The notes below the pieces were generated by a model. That model ran no database searches. It saw only the letters and a program-made list of their open reading frames with translations, and was not told the origin of the DNA. A stretch of 64,000 bases of DNA from Uranotaenia lowii (lineage: Eukaryota > Arthropoda > Insecta > Diptera > Culicidae). The stretch spans positions 157,509,582-157,573,581 of the forward strand of contig NC_073692.1 of NCBI RefSeq assembly GCF_029784155.1, read 5' to 3'. Both the position numbers and the translations under genes were made by a program. Positions 47,711-60,919 of this stretch are shown here, piece after piece (the first letter of the stretch is position 1; each line of letters starts with the position of its first letter).

Positions 47711-50700
47711 TTAGCGTCTAACATCTAGCACGGCGAGTTTCACAGCAGGTCTTTCGTAAATTCCTGTCGCTGTTTGAATAACTGCAGATCTGACTTCACC
47801 ATCCTTCCCCTCGTTCGCAGATATCACCTTACCCAGTGGCCAGCAGTTCCTAGGTAGATTCGGATCAACGACAATGACAATGTCACCAATCTCGATAGCC
47901 TTCACCGGTGTAAGCCATTTGGATCGTCTCGTAATATCTGGAAGATAATCCCTCGTCCAACGCTTCCAGAAGATGTTGGCTTCAACTTGTGATGTACGCC
48001 ACGTGTTGTTCAGAGCTGCGTTGCTGTCATCGAACAATGTGGGTGGTTTTAAGCCGTTAGATGAACCTAGCAAAAAATGGTTTGGCGTCAACACTGGTGA
48101 TTCCAAATCGTCTAGCGCTAGATGAGTCATATGAGTCAACGGTCTAGAGTTGACAACGTTCTCCACTTCAATCAGCAGATTGCGTAATACTTCGTCGGTC
48201 AGTTGATGTCGAGGGCAGGGTTGATTTGGTTCAAGTTTCGTTTTACCGTCTGAATCATTCGTTCCCACGAACCGCCCATATGTGGGGATGTCGGTGGTAT
48301 AAAAGTCCATGTAGTGTCTGGACTAGAGATTTCCTGTATAATCAGATTTTGATTCATTTCGTTCAAGGCCGATAAAAGTTCTTTGCTAGCCCCAATTAAA
48401 TTTGTACCACGATCGCTTACGATTTCTATTGGAATGCCTCTTCTTCCCATGAAATTTCTAAGTGCCATAATGCAGGACTGTGCCGATAACGAATACGCGA
48501 TTTCGATATGTATTGCTCTCACTGTGAGACACGTAATCAATACGCCCCAACGCTTTTCAGTGCTACGTTTTACCGTTACGTTTAGTGGACCCAAGTAATC
48601 GATTCCTACGTATGAAAATGGTCGTGTGAATGCCGATACTCTGGATGCAGGAAGATCGCTCATCGGAGGAGGATGAGGTACAGCTCGCAAATTCTTGCAC
48701 ACCTGGCAATTCGCCCGCACCTTGCGGTAGAGATTTGTTAATCTAGGGATGATTCGAAAGCGCTGCTTCAGTTCGTTCAGTACTGTGCGGTGATTACGGT
48801 GGTAATAACGAACGTGGTAATGCTGAACAATAAGCCATGATATGTAACTATCTTGCGGTAAAATTATTGGATTCTTAGTGTCCATACTAGCGACCTCGCA
48901 TGCTCCAATACGGGTTTTTGCTCGCAATACGTTTTCGCTATCGAGAAACGGCCAGAATTCAAATAAGGAACTGGATTTTGGAATGCCTTTTTCAACCGAA
49001 TCTTTGCAGGACAGTATTGTGATCTCTTGCCAATATTTTTTCTGTTGCGCTTGCCGGAACATAACTATTTCGCCTTTTCGAATCTCTGCTCCTGATAGGG
49101 GTTCGACATTGCGTGGTTCGTTCTTAGCACAAAGCGTACAATTTTGCATGTATCTTAGAATCATCGCAGAAGTCCTCCGTAGTAAGTTCCAGCTCCTAAA
49201 ATTCGAAGGATCGAATAGTTCTGGGGATAACGGTAAATGTTCATGACAATTTAATGTCTTCCTAAGTTCTTCAGTTGTGGATCGGTGCAAGGTGCGTTCT
49301 ACGGGCCATGTTGAATCGTGTTCTTTTAGAAATTCGGGTCCTTTAAACCAGCGGCAGTCGTTGGTGAGCTCAGGTGGCTTTTGCCACTTTGTGCCTTCAT
49401 CTGCGACATTTTCTTCAGAAGGGATCCATCTCCATTCTGCAATTTCGGTAGCTTCTAGGATCTCACTCACACGATGTCCTACATACTGAGAGTACCTTCG
49501 ATGATCTGACCTGATCCAGCAAAGAACGTCACGAGAATCGCTCCAAAAAAAGCGTTTTTTGATAGTCAACGTTAATGCCTTACAAATAGAGGCTGCCAAT
49601 CGTGATCCGATGACCGCAGCTTCTAATTCCATTCTTGGGATGGACAAAAATTTTAACGGCGCAACCCGAGCTTTGGCGGCAACGATTGCAGTTTCTATAT
49701 TTCCGTCGCTTTCATAGCGTAGATAGACAACAGCAGCATATCCTAACTCGCTGGCGTCGACGAAAGTATGCATTTGCACAATAGTGTCTGGGTTTAACTT
49801 TATGTCCGAGCGATAGCATCGAGGGATGCTCACTGATTGTACCTTTGGGAGGACAGCCAACCAATGCAGCCAATTATTGAAGAGATTGGGTGTGATTTTC
49901 TCATCCCAACCTATTGAAGTGCGCCAGATTTCTTGAAGGATTATTTTTAAATATATCATCAGATTCGATAAGAACCCAAGAGGGTCGAAAATGGACATAA
50001 GGGTGCGTAGTACCTCTCGTTTCGTAGGAACGCGCGCTCCTGACAGAAGCTCCTTTTCATGCTTCGGAGATAGTTTGTAGGTAAAGCTGTCCGATGTTGT
50101 ACACCACCACAATCCCAAAACCTTTTCAGTTGACAATTCTGCATCCAGATTTAGACTCTTTTCATTGGTATTCGTTCCATTCAATGCTTCTAAAGCCTCC
50201 GAGGAATTTGAAACCCAATTACGCATTTCGAAACCTGCTTGAGCATGTATAAATCGCACCTCCTTTGCCAGACGGATTGCTTCTTCCACTGTTTCTGTGG
50301 TTATAAGCATATCATCTACGTAGTGGTTATCGGTGATTGCTGATGCTGCTTGTGGATATTCTCCTGCATGTTCCCTGGCATTTAAATTTTTAGCGAATTG
50401 GGCACAACTGGGTGAGCAAGAGGCCCCGAATGTCATGACTTGCATGACATATTCGCTGATCTTTATATCATTCGGATTCTCTCTCCATAGGAACCTTTGG
50501 CAGTGTTGGTCTTCCTTTGCTATTAGTACTTGGTGGTACATTTCACGTATGTCGCCACAAATTGCTATCTTATTCTCACGAAATCTCAACAGGACGTCGA
50601 TAAGGGAGGAATTCTGATCCGGTCCTGTTAGTAAAAGTGAATTTAAAGCTATTCCATGGCTTTTGGCTGCCGCATCCCACACGATGCGTACTTTATTAGG

Positions 50701-52185
50701 TTTATTGGGATTAAATACTGGGAACACAGGTAAGTACCACACCCTTTGACTTCTGTCCTCGATTTCAGCCTCGGTAAGTTTGCGAATGTAACATTTAGAA
50801 ATATAGTCTTGCACCTTGTTGTAAAGTAATGTTTTCAGACCTAGATCTTTCTCCATGCGGTTTTCTAGACATAGGTGTCGACGAAGGGCGAGTGGTTTGC
50901 TATCTGGGAGCTTGATGTTGTCGTATCTCCAGAGAAGACGAGTTTCGAAGCGTCCTCCTTCTCTGCGCTTCATGTTTTCAAGAATCTTGCGTGCCCGACT
51001 GTCTTCATTGGATTCAACTAGACTTGCTGGTTTGGTGATACCTAGTCTATCAATCGAAAAATATTCTTGCATGGCCTGGTGAAGTGAATCATACTGCTCA
51101 CCCTGACACGAACACATATGTACTCCATGGTAACCCAGGTATTTTTGTTGCCCGAACTCGTTTCCGCCGTAAACAATCCAACCGAGCCGTGTCTTTGTTG
51201 CCACAGGCTCATGCATCTTTCCTTCTCTGCCTTTCAGAACGTAGCCGAGATTCGCATTGTCGCTCCCTATGAGGATACGAGGTTGAACTCCTTCGTACGA
51301 TTCTGCTGGTATTCCTCTCAGGTGATTGTAGCGTTTAGACATTTCATCCATATTCAATGTTTGATGGAAAAGATTCAAATTCGAAACTGTGAGAACCTCT
51401 GGGAGTCGATACCGCTTATGGAGTGCGTTCGTACCCGAAATCTCGATAGTTATTTTTTCGGAATTGTTTTCCTGACGGGTTTTATCACCGGTCCATCTTA
51501 AGCAAAGTGGTTCTACCTCCCCGGACACTCCTAGTTCGGAAGCAAGCGATGATTCCATAAGGGTAAGCGACGAACCATCGTCCAAAAACGCGTACGTACT
51601 TATCATCTTTTGAGCGCCATACAACACTACCGGTACCACTCGGAAAAGTGCTTGGTTGGACGTGTAATGGTGTGTGTTACAATCTCGAGGGACGACCGAT
51701 GTTTCTGGCGTTGGTGGAGTAGAACCGTGTTGAGGATTGTGAAGAAGATGATGGTGTTTATAGGTGCAGCCATTCGTACCGCAGATTTTCTGAGATTTGC
51801 AAGGGGATCGGTTATGTTTACCAAGACACTTTTTGCAAAAATTGTACTCATTTACTGCAGCCCACCGGGCTTTACTACTCAACTCAATAAAACGTTTGCA
51901 CCTTTCCAAAGAAGAGCATTCACCTTTACATATGATACATGCTCGAGGTGAATGGTAAGTAGGCTGGTCAGTTTCTTCAGATTCCGAATGTAAATTCAAA
52001 AATCCGGTTCCCTTTCGTACAGGTCTTACTGCTCTAGAATCGGAGCTCGATAACGCAGCAACTGGAGAAAGAGTTTCAGCCAAATCGTACAACCAACTGC
52101 AGAAAGTATTAAGTCCAGTATCCGAGTTCAATCGCCTGTGTTTAGCCCAATCCACCTTAAATTGTGTCGGTAATTTTTCTATCAT
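47711..52185 (-). pseudogene. BEL/Pao gag-pol polyprotein, N-terminally truncated, one frameshift
   Basis: Main frame 52185-48199 (1,328 codons) and continuation 48310-47711. In order: the end of gag with Cys/His motifs (CIICKGECSSLERC, CKKCLGKHNRSPC); aspartic protease YAFLDDGSSLTLM near residue 205; reverse transcriptase with CGDIREMYHQVL and HYVDDMLITT; RNase H (FVDASELGYAAVV, RMELEAAVIG, WSDSRDVLCW); integrase with a HHCC-type zinc region (YYHRNHRTVL, CQVC) and core FSYVGIDYLGP, SDRGTNLIGA, GGSWERMIQ; then a Pao-type C-terminal tail (NSRPLTHM, WPLGKVI). The frame shifts in the 48199-48310 overlap, just after the integrase Glu. The first Met is created at the deletion joint with the LTR and is not the native start. 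Confidence 0.92.
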
Positions 52186-52252
52186 CTACTTCTACCACAA
52201 TTCTTTCATCCACAATTTTCGCCCGCTAGAGTACTTAAGCAGAGACGCGACA
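52181..52252 (-). repeat. Truncated 5' LTR remnant of the BEL/Pao element
   Basis: 72 bp identical to 47573-47644, beginning TGTCGCGTCTCTGC on the minus strand and ending at ATGAT, where the pol frame begins. No mismatch seen. Confidence 0.9.
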
Positions 52253-52257
52253 ATGGT

Positions 52258-52576
52258 TTTATATCGTTTTAATTTTTAATTTTTTCCATCATGTTTCATT
52301 TTGTTTTATTGGATTTTGTTCTTTTTACCCTGTTTTAGCATAATGTAACTTGATTTTATTGTATTGTGTTTTGTCTTGTTTTGTCACATGCGTCTTGTTT
52401 TTTCTTGTTTGATCTGGCTATGTTTCGTTTTATTTAGTTTGTTCTTCTTCTATGCTATTTCATTCTGGTTCATCTAGCTTTGTTGTATATCATTTGTCCC
52501 GTATTAAACATTAAATAATCTTATTTTATTTACTATTATATTTCTTTAATATTTTTGTTTTGTTTTATATTGTTTC

Positions 52577-52609
<33 letters not shown>

Positions 52610-54780
52610 CATACATACATACATGCATATTAATCTAACTCGTTTTATTTTTTTGTAATTGTACCTTGTTTCATCTTGTTTGTGTTTTTTTTTTGTTTTT
52701 AAGGTTTGGTCTTTTTTATTTTGATATTTTTCTTTTTATGCATTTTTACTAACTTTTGTCTTGCTTTTGTTGTTTCTTCTTATTTTTTATTTTTTTTTTA
52801 TCCGTTAAAGGCCTAATTGTTGGGATTTCTTAAGATTTCAGTCATTTACAACATTTTAAAGATAAGCTGTGTCAGAATGTGAAATTCGAGCAACAACTTA
52901 TAATTAAGATTTCTTCAAGATGACAATATTAGTCATGTCTATTGATGAATCTTGATCACGATATCGTTTGAGAGGTCTTCTAGAGAAATAAAACCATCCC
53001 AAAACTAGGTGTTGGTTCAATATTCTAAATTGTTCTGATTCTCACAATGAAAATAGATTTAACGGAGATCTTCTAAGCTTCTATTGGGTTAGTGAATCTT
53101 TCATTTTCTTTGCTTTGAACTCAAATAGGACCATCTAAAGAATGAGCTTCACTAATTAAATTCCACCAGCTTTTGGGCAGATTCTTCCTCCGAAAGCAAC
53201 GGAATCAAACCCCTCGGATTAATTTTCGGAATTGCAAAGCTTTTCAACCCTCCCCTCGCAAAATACGGTCCAATTTAATCAGAACAATCTGCTCGAGTAG
53301 GAATTTGGTGCCGATTCCGAGGAGTTCTGAAATTGTTTTAACTTTTTATGTCACGATTTGATCTTTGCGGAACGTGCGTTGGTGGAACTGACTGAATTTG
53401 AAATGTGTCCCTCGTGATGGAATTTCAGCTTCGAGTGACTGTCTCGGTGACATGATTTTAATTGAGCACCTCTAGGACATGTATTATGTTCTCATGTTAT
53501 TGATTTAGCTGAATTCAGGAAAAATTAGATTATTTCAGAGAACACTGACTGAAGCAATTCTATTGAAAGTCAAATCCAATTTTTAGATTTAAAATCTTTT
53601 TATTTGAGATCTACCTCTAAATTTTTATGTTAGAATGTGTTATGTTTGAATGATTCCAGAAAATGAAGGAATATCTAAACTACTGTGCCATACTGTGAAT
53701 ACTTTATTCCATTTTTGTTCAATCCAAAATGAACTAACCTATTTTTGATACTATGCAACCAACCTGATGGGCACTGTCATAATAATAACCGTTTTGACTT
53801 CAATTTCAGACAACACCAATCTCTGAGCACTTTTTAACCGTATACTCATAGAAAAAAATCGCGGTTCGTACAATACTCGAGTCAAAACATTCCATCAAAG
53901 GTAACAATAATGGAAAAAAATCGAGTTATTCCCGTCCTATGGTCAACAAAAAGTGCCACGGCCTTTGGCGTGTTGTGATTTTTTTTCCAGTGCAAAAGAG
54001 TAAAATCGAGAATGCTTTCATAATTGCTACGGAAAAGGGTTATGGCCCGAAAAACGGTTCACATCAAATGGAGGAAACCAGGTAGGTGTGAGAGTTCATG
54101 CAATCATCCGGCCGTATATGACTTTCATTGTCGACAATTTCCTTCCGTGACTGTGTGACAAATTTACATAACCCCGGGGAAATTGCAGGTTTGTGTAAGT
54201 AATATAATTACGCCATGGACATGGAAAACATTATAGGACCAGTCGAAAGCTTCAAGAGCATCAAAAGGAAGGAGTTTTTGAAATTAATGAAGTTTGTATG
54301 GTGGAGGACGCTACGATAGAAAAAAATTTGAAAAATCATCAATGTATGAAAAAGTTAACTAAATAAACATTGTGAAAGTCGATCGCAGCTAACTTCTTCT
54401 GGATATTGATAATAAAATTGGAATATAAAAACAAAGATGGATAATAGGTTGATTTCGGTTCGAAAAAGATTGAAAGAAACACAAACAAAATAACGATGGA
54501 AGCGTAAAAAAATTTCGATGCATCAATATATTTTCTTGTTATCCTATCCTAAACAAACATGTTCGTTTAGTCTTCTGTTTCGGATTCATACACATTTCCT
54601 GGCAAAGCTTTCCTTCAGCTTTCATTCAACTTTCGAATGGGTCAGTGTTACGTTATTGATCGATTGTTAACCCATGTCAATAAAATTTTAGTTTTTGTTT
54701 ATTTTAGAATGATGCTTACAGAAGAAACAACAGTTTCCAATAGTTTACCACTTTCTATGAGTTCCGCTTGGAAGACGATG
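52258..54780. other. Gene-free stretch with GT/T-rich low-complexity DNA
   Basis: 52260-52800 is dominated by TTGTTTT-type words. The remainder is ordinary AT-rich DNA with somewhat GC-richer parts near 53170-53460 and 54060-54200. No gene recognised. Confidence 0.45.
52581..52624. repeat. (ACAT)11 microsatellite
   Basis: Eleven uninterrupted ACAT units. Confidence 0.98.
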
Positions 54781-55014
54781 ATGTAGGCGTTTGAGAGGTG
54801 AGAGGTCGAAATCCTGTGGGCTGTTTTTTTCGACAAAGCTTACATTTGTTGAAAGAAGATGTTTTTGCAATTCCGTGAACAAATGTATGTTTTACAAAAC
54901 GAAGCATGGTTTAGAAAAGACTAGATTTTTCGACCGGAAAAACAGTGACAAGGCAGGTCTTTTCGATAAAGTTTTTAAAACAGTGTCGAAAAGTGCCACT
55001 TTTCACTACTGTTT

Positions 55015-55260
55015 TGGCGGCTGGCGTTTAGCCTAATGGCTAGCGTAATTTCTGATGCAAGAAATCATTGACATCTCCTAGTTAGGAAATAATGTATGCC
55101 AAAAGCTTTCCTTATGCTATACTAACTACTCTAACATAAATTATACTATAAAGGACAAGGCCTTATAACAAGTCGACCGGGGATCGAATCCTACCACATC
55201 CAATCTAGGTTCAGGAAATTTTACAAGTCCACGGACATAAACACACACAAGATTTTGTTT
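55015..55260 (+). repeat. Possible degenerate tRNA-derived SINE
   Basis: TAGCCTAATGGCTAGCGTAA resembles an A-box region, and GGGATCGAATCCT, some 150 nt later, resembles a B box. The spacing is too long for an intact head, so this is an interrupted SINE or chance. Confidence 0.3.
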
Positions 55261-55539
55261 AAAAATAGTTTTGGTATTCTGTACTCGTTTATTCTCGACA
55301 ACATCAATGATCATCCCGAGCAGGCTTTGTCGTAAACGATAGCAACACGCAACCTAAATGAGGTATCGATACCACAATGATATCATTATTTTGGTGTGCA
55401 TTTTGATGCGAACTGCAAAAATACTTAAGGTATTGATATTGGAAATTTTGATATCAATTTATTTAGAGCGATTTAGTTTCGTGATGTCACAACGCGTCAT
55501 TTATTTTTTAAACCCGTTTGTGCAAAGCGTTGCGACGGT

Positions 55540-56727
55540 TGACCGAATATTCGGCGCCGAATACCGCCAAAAAACCGTTAAGCCGAATATTCGGCTCACC
55601 GAATAGTTGAGCCAAGTATTCGGCCGAATACTTATTATTCAAATTTTATACACTAACAGACTTGTAAAATTTTTCAACTGATGTTGGATAATTTATAAAA
55701 TATTAAACAGTAATGTTGAAAATGCTAAGAAATCATCAAAAACTTATGGTTTCAGTAAAAGATTTTGGGTGTATCCGTGTGTATTTCACTGTAGATAGCT
55801 TTATACTTTGATAATCATTTATTCCAGATTTTTTTCATATATCCAGGCTTATCAATAAATCCAGTAAAGAATTCGAGAAATGTCAAATCTGACCGGGATG
55901 GCCTGATATTATTTGAAATTTTTCGAATTTTACTCGGGTTTATTTGCTAAATCAAATAAATACCCATATTTCTCTTAAATTTTTTTTAGATATTGAGTTC
56001 AAAATTGATTTGTTAGCGTAAATTCAAATATAAACATTGATTTTTCTTCAACCCTAAGGTACGATTTCAACACTACTGTTGTGAGTCGATGAAAACATTA
56101 AATTTTAAGTAATTTACTTTCTTTTTCCTCTTGTATGTTTGAGAATAATGCCTAGAATCTGTTGAGATATGCTCTTTTTTACAAATATTTTAAAAAAAAG
56201 TCCTGACCCGGCTGTGTGGATTCGTTTGGTAGAAAATATGGTATTCTTGAAGTTAAAGATCATCGTTTTTTGGCAACTATTTTGAAGACATTTAACTAAA
56301 ATTCGACATTCATCTTATTCAATATAAAATAAGTAATTTCAAATAGCTTGGCACCTGTTTTGAAAAGTTTTATCCCAGATTTCACAAGAACACGATCTCT
56401 TCGGAGATAAACGTCCTAGAAGAGACAATTCATCTAATGTCCATCTAACTATTGGTGACATTTTGAAAATCAAGGAGACCTAAACCTTAAGAAGATCTGA
56501 TGTTTTATACATGTGGTTGAAAATAATCGATTCAAAAACATAAGGAGTATTAGGATGGAAGAAGTAGATGAAAAATGAAATTGTCGTTTTTTTTATTTCG
56601 ATTAGAAACTCAACAGAATATTCGACCGAATATTCAGCCGAATATTCGTTTGGCCGAATAGTTGAAAAGGTCAATATTCGGTATTCGGCCGTTCGCCGAA
56701 TACCACTATTTGGTACATCTCTGGTTT
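55540..56727 (-). mobile_element. Shortened inverted relative of the 14-kb hAT element
   Basis: Its right end GGTACATCTCT, the CGAATATTC-rich subterminal part (56605-56705) and the internal stretches near 56340-56450 and 55790-55900 match 14102-14460, 16130-16300 and 16540-16660 in reverse. The left end is diverged (ACCGAATATTCGGCGCCGAAT). About 1.7 kb present in the first copy between 14460 and 16130 is absent. No clean target duplication. Confidence 0.75.
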
Positions 56728-57726
56728 GTACTAGAGTGCCCAAATCAGCCGACTTATAAAAAATGTGTAAGTTGCAAGTTACAAATGATCCTAGACCTAG
56801 TACAATGTTCATTTTTAAATTTGTAGGATCGAACCACGGAAAGAGAATGGTTCAATGAGCCAGAAATTTGTATGAAATTATGAGAAATTTTGTTTGGAAG
56901 GAACATGAACACCGAGTTTTGCACCAATTTCTTAAGTCTCTATCAACCGATTTCTTTTCATCATTGTTTTTCACGAAGCTTTAATTATGACAAATATTTC
57001 ATCCCATGGTCCCATTTCAATAAGGGTTATAAAAGAAAAAGATATTTAGTTTCATAAATTAGCTTCTGAAAGGTCAATTAATGTAAAATACAGGAATGGT
57101 CGTTAATCGACACTTATAAACCTGTTTTTGAAGCTTAATAACTGTTGAATGATAACTCTTATCGAAATGCGTTCTTCAGATGAAATATGGTCATAATTAA
57201 ACCTTTTGAAAAACTCTAATCAAAAGACAACTCAGTTGATAAAGACCAAAATTATTGGTGAAAAACTGTTTTTTTGTTCATCCCAAACAAAATTTCAATT
57301 TTGCTGTACGACCCCTTTTCATAGAATGATCTGGCTCAAATTTTACATGGGACCTTGTGCTAGTACATATTTTAATTTGTTCAATTTTGTAATTTAGTTG
57401 AAGTCTTTTTTGTGGGAGTTTATATGAAAATGGGGTTCTGGATTTTTTGAAACATTCTTTAAAATGGAAATTTTAATAAAGAACAGTTTTTTTTTTAAAT
57501 AATTTTATAAAAAAATTATTCTCTAAGAAAGCTTTTTGAATTTGTTTGATTTAATAAGTTAATCTATAAAGTTTACCATGTTAAAAAATTTTTTGAATCT
57601 TTTTGGAAATCAATTTTAGCTAGAAAGAAATATTAAAAATATCGAAAATGCACAACAAATTAGCAAATTTATTTCTGAAACCATTTTCTTACTCATGGTT
57701 TTGAAAATAATGAATTTTACTAATAC
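56728..57726. other. AT-rich spacer
   Basis: No gene or mobile element recognised. Confidence 0.45.
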
Positions 57727-60700
57727 AATTTAAAATCAATTAAAATCAATGTTTTAAATGAATGCGATTTTTGGTAAATCATTATTAATTATTCAGAATG
57801 ATGATTCTTGGCCAGAAATTGTTAGAAAAAAAAACCCAGCAAACATTTTTGTAGCTATATTCTTATACTGTTTTGATATATGTACGTTCCATATACATTA
57901 TAGAATGATCCTATGAAAGTTGAAAAAAATACAGCATTTACCTACCAAAGTGCAGGTAATTTACTAACATAAATTTTATTTCTTTCTAAAACGACGAAAA
58001 CTACACCAATAAGGCGTTATCCGACACCTTATTCATAAATATCCTAAAAATGCAAGAGAGCGCAAGGTTTTGCTCTCATTGCCTTCAAATCGTTGCCAGC
58101 GACAATATTTTCCAATTCGTTCATTGGTCAATATCACTCAATTACCATTTGATTTTTTGCCATATGGATGCACTGCTGATTGTAGAGAGAACATGACAAT
58201 AATTTTCTCACTAGAAGCCCGCGCGGAAGAAAAATCATTTCAAAATGATCAATGCCAATCATTTCAAAATGCCGTCATCAAAACATGGCGAGCTTTCTAC
58301 GATATCCGATTTAAACCGACTTCAGACGACATTTTAAAAGATTTTTTCACTATGCAAATGGAATTGCGATTCGCATTATCATTGTAAACGACTTCAGTTA
58401 ACATTATTGATAAGATTTCATGTTTGGTGGGAAATTTTAAACTGTCTTTTTTTACAAATTTAAAATCAATGTTTTAGAAACCCAGAAATAGAATGTGAAT
58501 TGTAATTAATAGTTTAGAAGAATCGATGCACATAAATAAAATATTATACTTGGTTCAAAATGACATCGGGTCTTAAAATAATACAAAAAAAAATGACATC
58601 AAAATTATCAATAAAATTTCAGACCAGGTTTAAAATTAACCATGGTTAGTAATTGTTCTGTAAAATGATAATAACTTTTGATTTTTGACTATCTAAATTT
58701 AAATTTCCTATTTTTTTAATTTTCAATTGAAGGGTTTATAAAACCACATGTAAAATCATCATTGAAAGCTTAAACTGCCAATATACAGGTTGGGTAATGG
58801 GTGATTTATTGACTGATCATAAATGAACTGATTAGAATAAAATTAAGGAATTTCCAGTTTTATCATGAATATTGGAAACACGAATCAAACACTAATTTAC
58901 TCAACATTGCGCATTAATATTTAGCTTTACAGCTGCTACTTCGAATATTTTTATGAATTTTCCATAGATTAATTAAAAAATGTATGATCTATTCATGACT
59001 GACGATTTAAAATAATGAATAAACAGTGAAACATTTTAATTTCTGAGCGCAAATTTTGTAGTCAAAAATTTTAAGCTCTGAATATTATGTTGCTGTCTTT
59101 CAGAATATTGGCCCAATATTATTCGGTCCAGGACAAAATGTAGAAACGATGTTTTTCTTATCCAAAATATAGATTTATATCCTTCCAAGAAAATTATATT
59201 AAAAAACACCATAACTTTAAGTTTTTAAAGACAAACTATGATTAAAATATTACAAAAAAATTAAAAAGATTCATTTAGAAAATTCGGTAAAACTGAAAAA
59301 AAGATTCTTTATAATTCGATAAACTTATTTGAATATTAAAACAAAAAATGAAATCGAAAAAGATAAGTTTTTTAACAATTCAGAAAAAAAGTTTTTAATA
59401 AAAATATCTAAATATTTGAAAAAAATATTTAGTGTATTTAATTGATTGATCACGAAAAAAGCATTTAGGAGGCTATGTTTTCATAAATTTGGTAGATTTA
59501 ACGTCCTGACTCTAATCTTTTGTCACATTTTATCTGTCACCTTTAGCTTTGATGATATGATGTTTATGAGTTTTAAAGTGAAGCTGAGTTGGGTTATGAG
59601 TGAAATCAATCATTGAAATTGATGAACTAACAAATCTTAATGAAATAAAAAAGTGATCCTGAATAAACTTTATCAAATTAAGGAATAACATTTTAAGAAA
59701 ATAGTGAAAAATTATCTTAAAAAGTTAAATTCTACAGATTTTTTAAACTATCATCGCTAGTAGAACTAACATCACTGCAGAAAGTTTTAAAAAAAAAGGT
59801 TTTATATTATTCATTAAATTTGATAAACCCTGCAAAACGATTTGATGTTTTCTTTAAAAGATATCTATAATTCAATTTGGTCTAAAACTTTTGAAAATCG
59901 TTAAAATGGCCGTATTTTACAAAATAGGGTAAAATAACAAATGAAAATTCTCAAATTTTTTCGCAGAAGTTGAAAGTATTGGCGGTCTTGAGAAAATTTG
60001 ATAATGGGTATAAAACCCTTATTTTTAATTTTAAAGGTTTTTTTAAATGCATATAATTTTTTAAGTGATGTTTACTTATTTTCATAAGTTATTTCACAAA
60101 TAAAAGCTGATAGAAAAAATCTTATTGAGTATGTGAATTCAGAGCACCTAAATTAATCATAATAAGTTCTTAAACTCTTTGCACCTTGGGAAAATGTAAA
60201 TTTTGTGGCCTTGTGTAATTTATCAAAACCCTTTTGAATGTGAAGATGAGTAGTGAGGAAAACAAAATACAAAATTTAAATTGAGTCTAGAATTGAAATT
60301 GGAATCGAATTCAGGAAGAATTTTTCATATTAATGTAAAATTTGTACTGACATAAACGATTTTTTTTATAATCAAAAAGATTAGTAGCAAAGTGATAGCT
60401 ACTAGGTTTTATATTTTTTACTGCTAATTTTAGTGATTATTATGGGTATTGAACACCTGCCATATGGCTTATAACTTGTTGATGTGTAAAATCAGTATTC
60501 GATGCATGAATTTTGAAGTAAAAAAGCTTGGTTTAAAATGCTGAACTTATTTATTTACACTTTCTTAAGGTAGGGTGTGTAAAGATTTTAGTTTCAATAC
60601 AAAAGGTTTATTGAATTACAATTGCAAACTTACAATAAAAAATGAGTTTTAATTTGTGAAGGTCATGTAGTGTTGCAAAATGAAATATCGTTGGCCTTGA

Positions 60701-60919
60701 GTGATTTTAGCTAAATTCCGCCGGAGGTGAACAAATTTTCTGACATGTTTATTCAAACATATTTTTGATAACCCTTTGGGATTAAAAAATTTCCGGTTAT
60801 TACTGTAAATTCATATCTTGATCTTTCAATTTAACTTGAAAAAAAAACGGAATTGTGTTATCAACTTTCATCATTAGGAGCGAAAATGAAACGGAACCGA
60901 AATTACTACTTATTTTAAA
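57727..60919 (+). repeat. 3,193-bp tandem duplication, copy 1
   Basis: Starts AATTTAAAATCAATTAAAAT and runs to the start of copy 2. I saw no difference between the copies at the places compared along their length. AT-rich; the only longer open frame is 58013-58387. Confidence 0.93.
58013..58387 (+). CDS. Unidentified open frame, no ATG near its start (copy 1)
   Basis: Open from just after a TAA at 58010-58012 to TAA at 58387, about 124 codons. The first ATG in frame is at codon 61 (before TIIFSLEAR); the 105-residue version sometimes predicted would begin at TTG 58070. The local G+C is higher than in the surroundings and the composition (several Cys, RFALSL end) is protein-like, so it may be an exon or an old coding remnant. 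I recognise no family. Its second copy is identical and therefore gives no independent support. Confidence 0.25.
   Translation, partial: GVIRHLIHKYPKNARERKVLLSLPSNRCQRQYFPIRSLVNITQLPFDFLPYGCTADCRENMTIIFSLEARAEEKSFQNDQCQSFQNAVIKTWRAFYDIRFKPTSDDILKDFFTMQMELRFALSL

Larger units (their letters stand above)
46890..52252 (-). mobile_element. BEL/Pao LTR retrotransposon, internally deleted
   Basis: Minus-strand element with a 3' LTR (about 46890-47644), a purine tract GCGGGGGAG at 47653-47645, one long pol frame, and only 72 bp of 5' LTR (52181-52252) that repeats 47573-47644 exactly. ATGGT(T) flanks both outer ends (46885-46889, 52253-52257). Deletion has joined the first 72 bp of the 5' LTR directly to the middle of gag-pol, removing the rest of the LTR, the primer-binding site and the N-terminal gag part. 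Confidence 0.88.
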
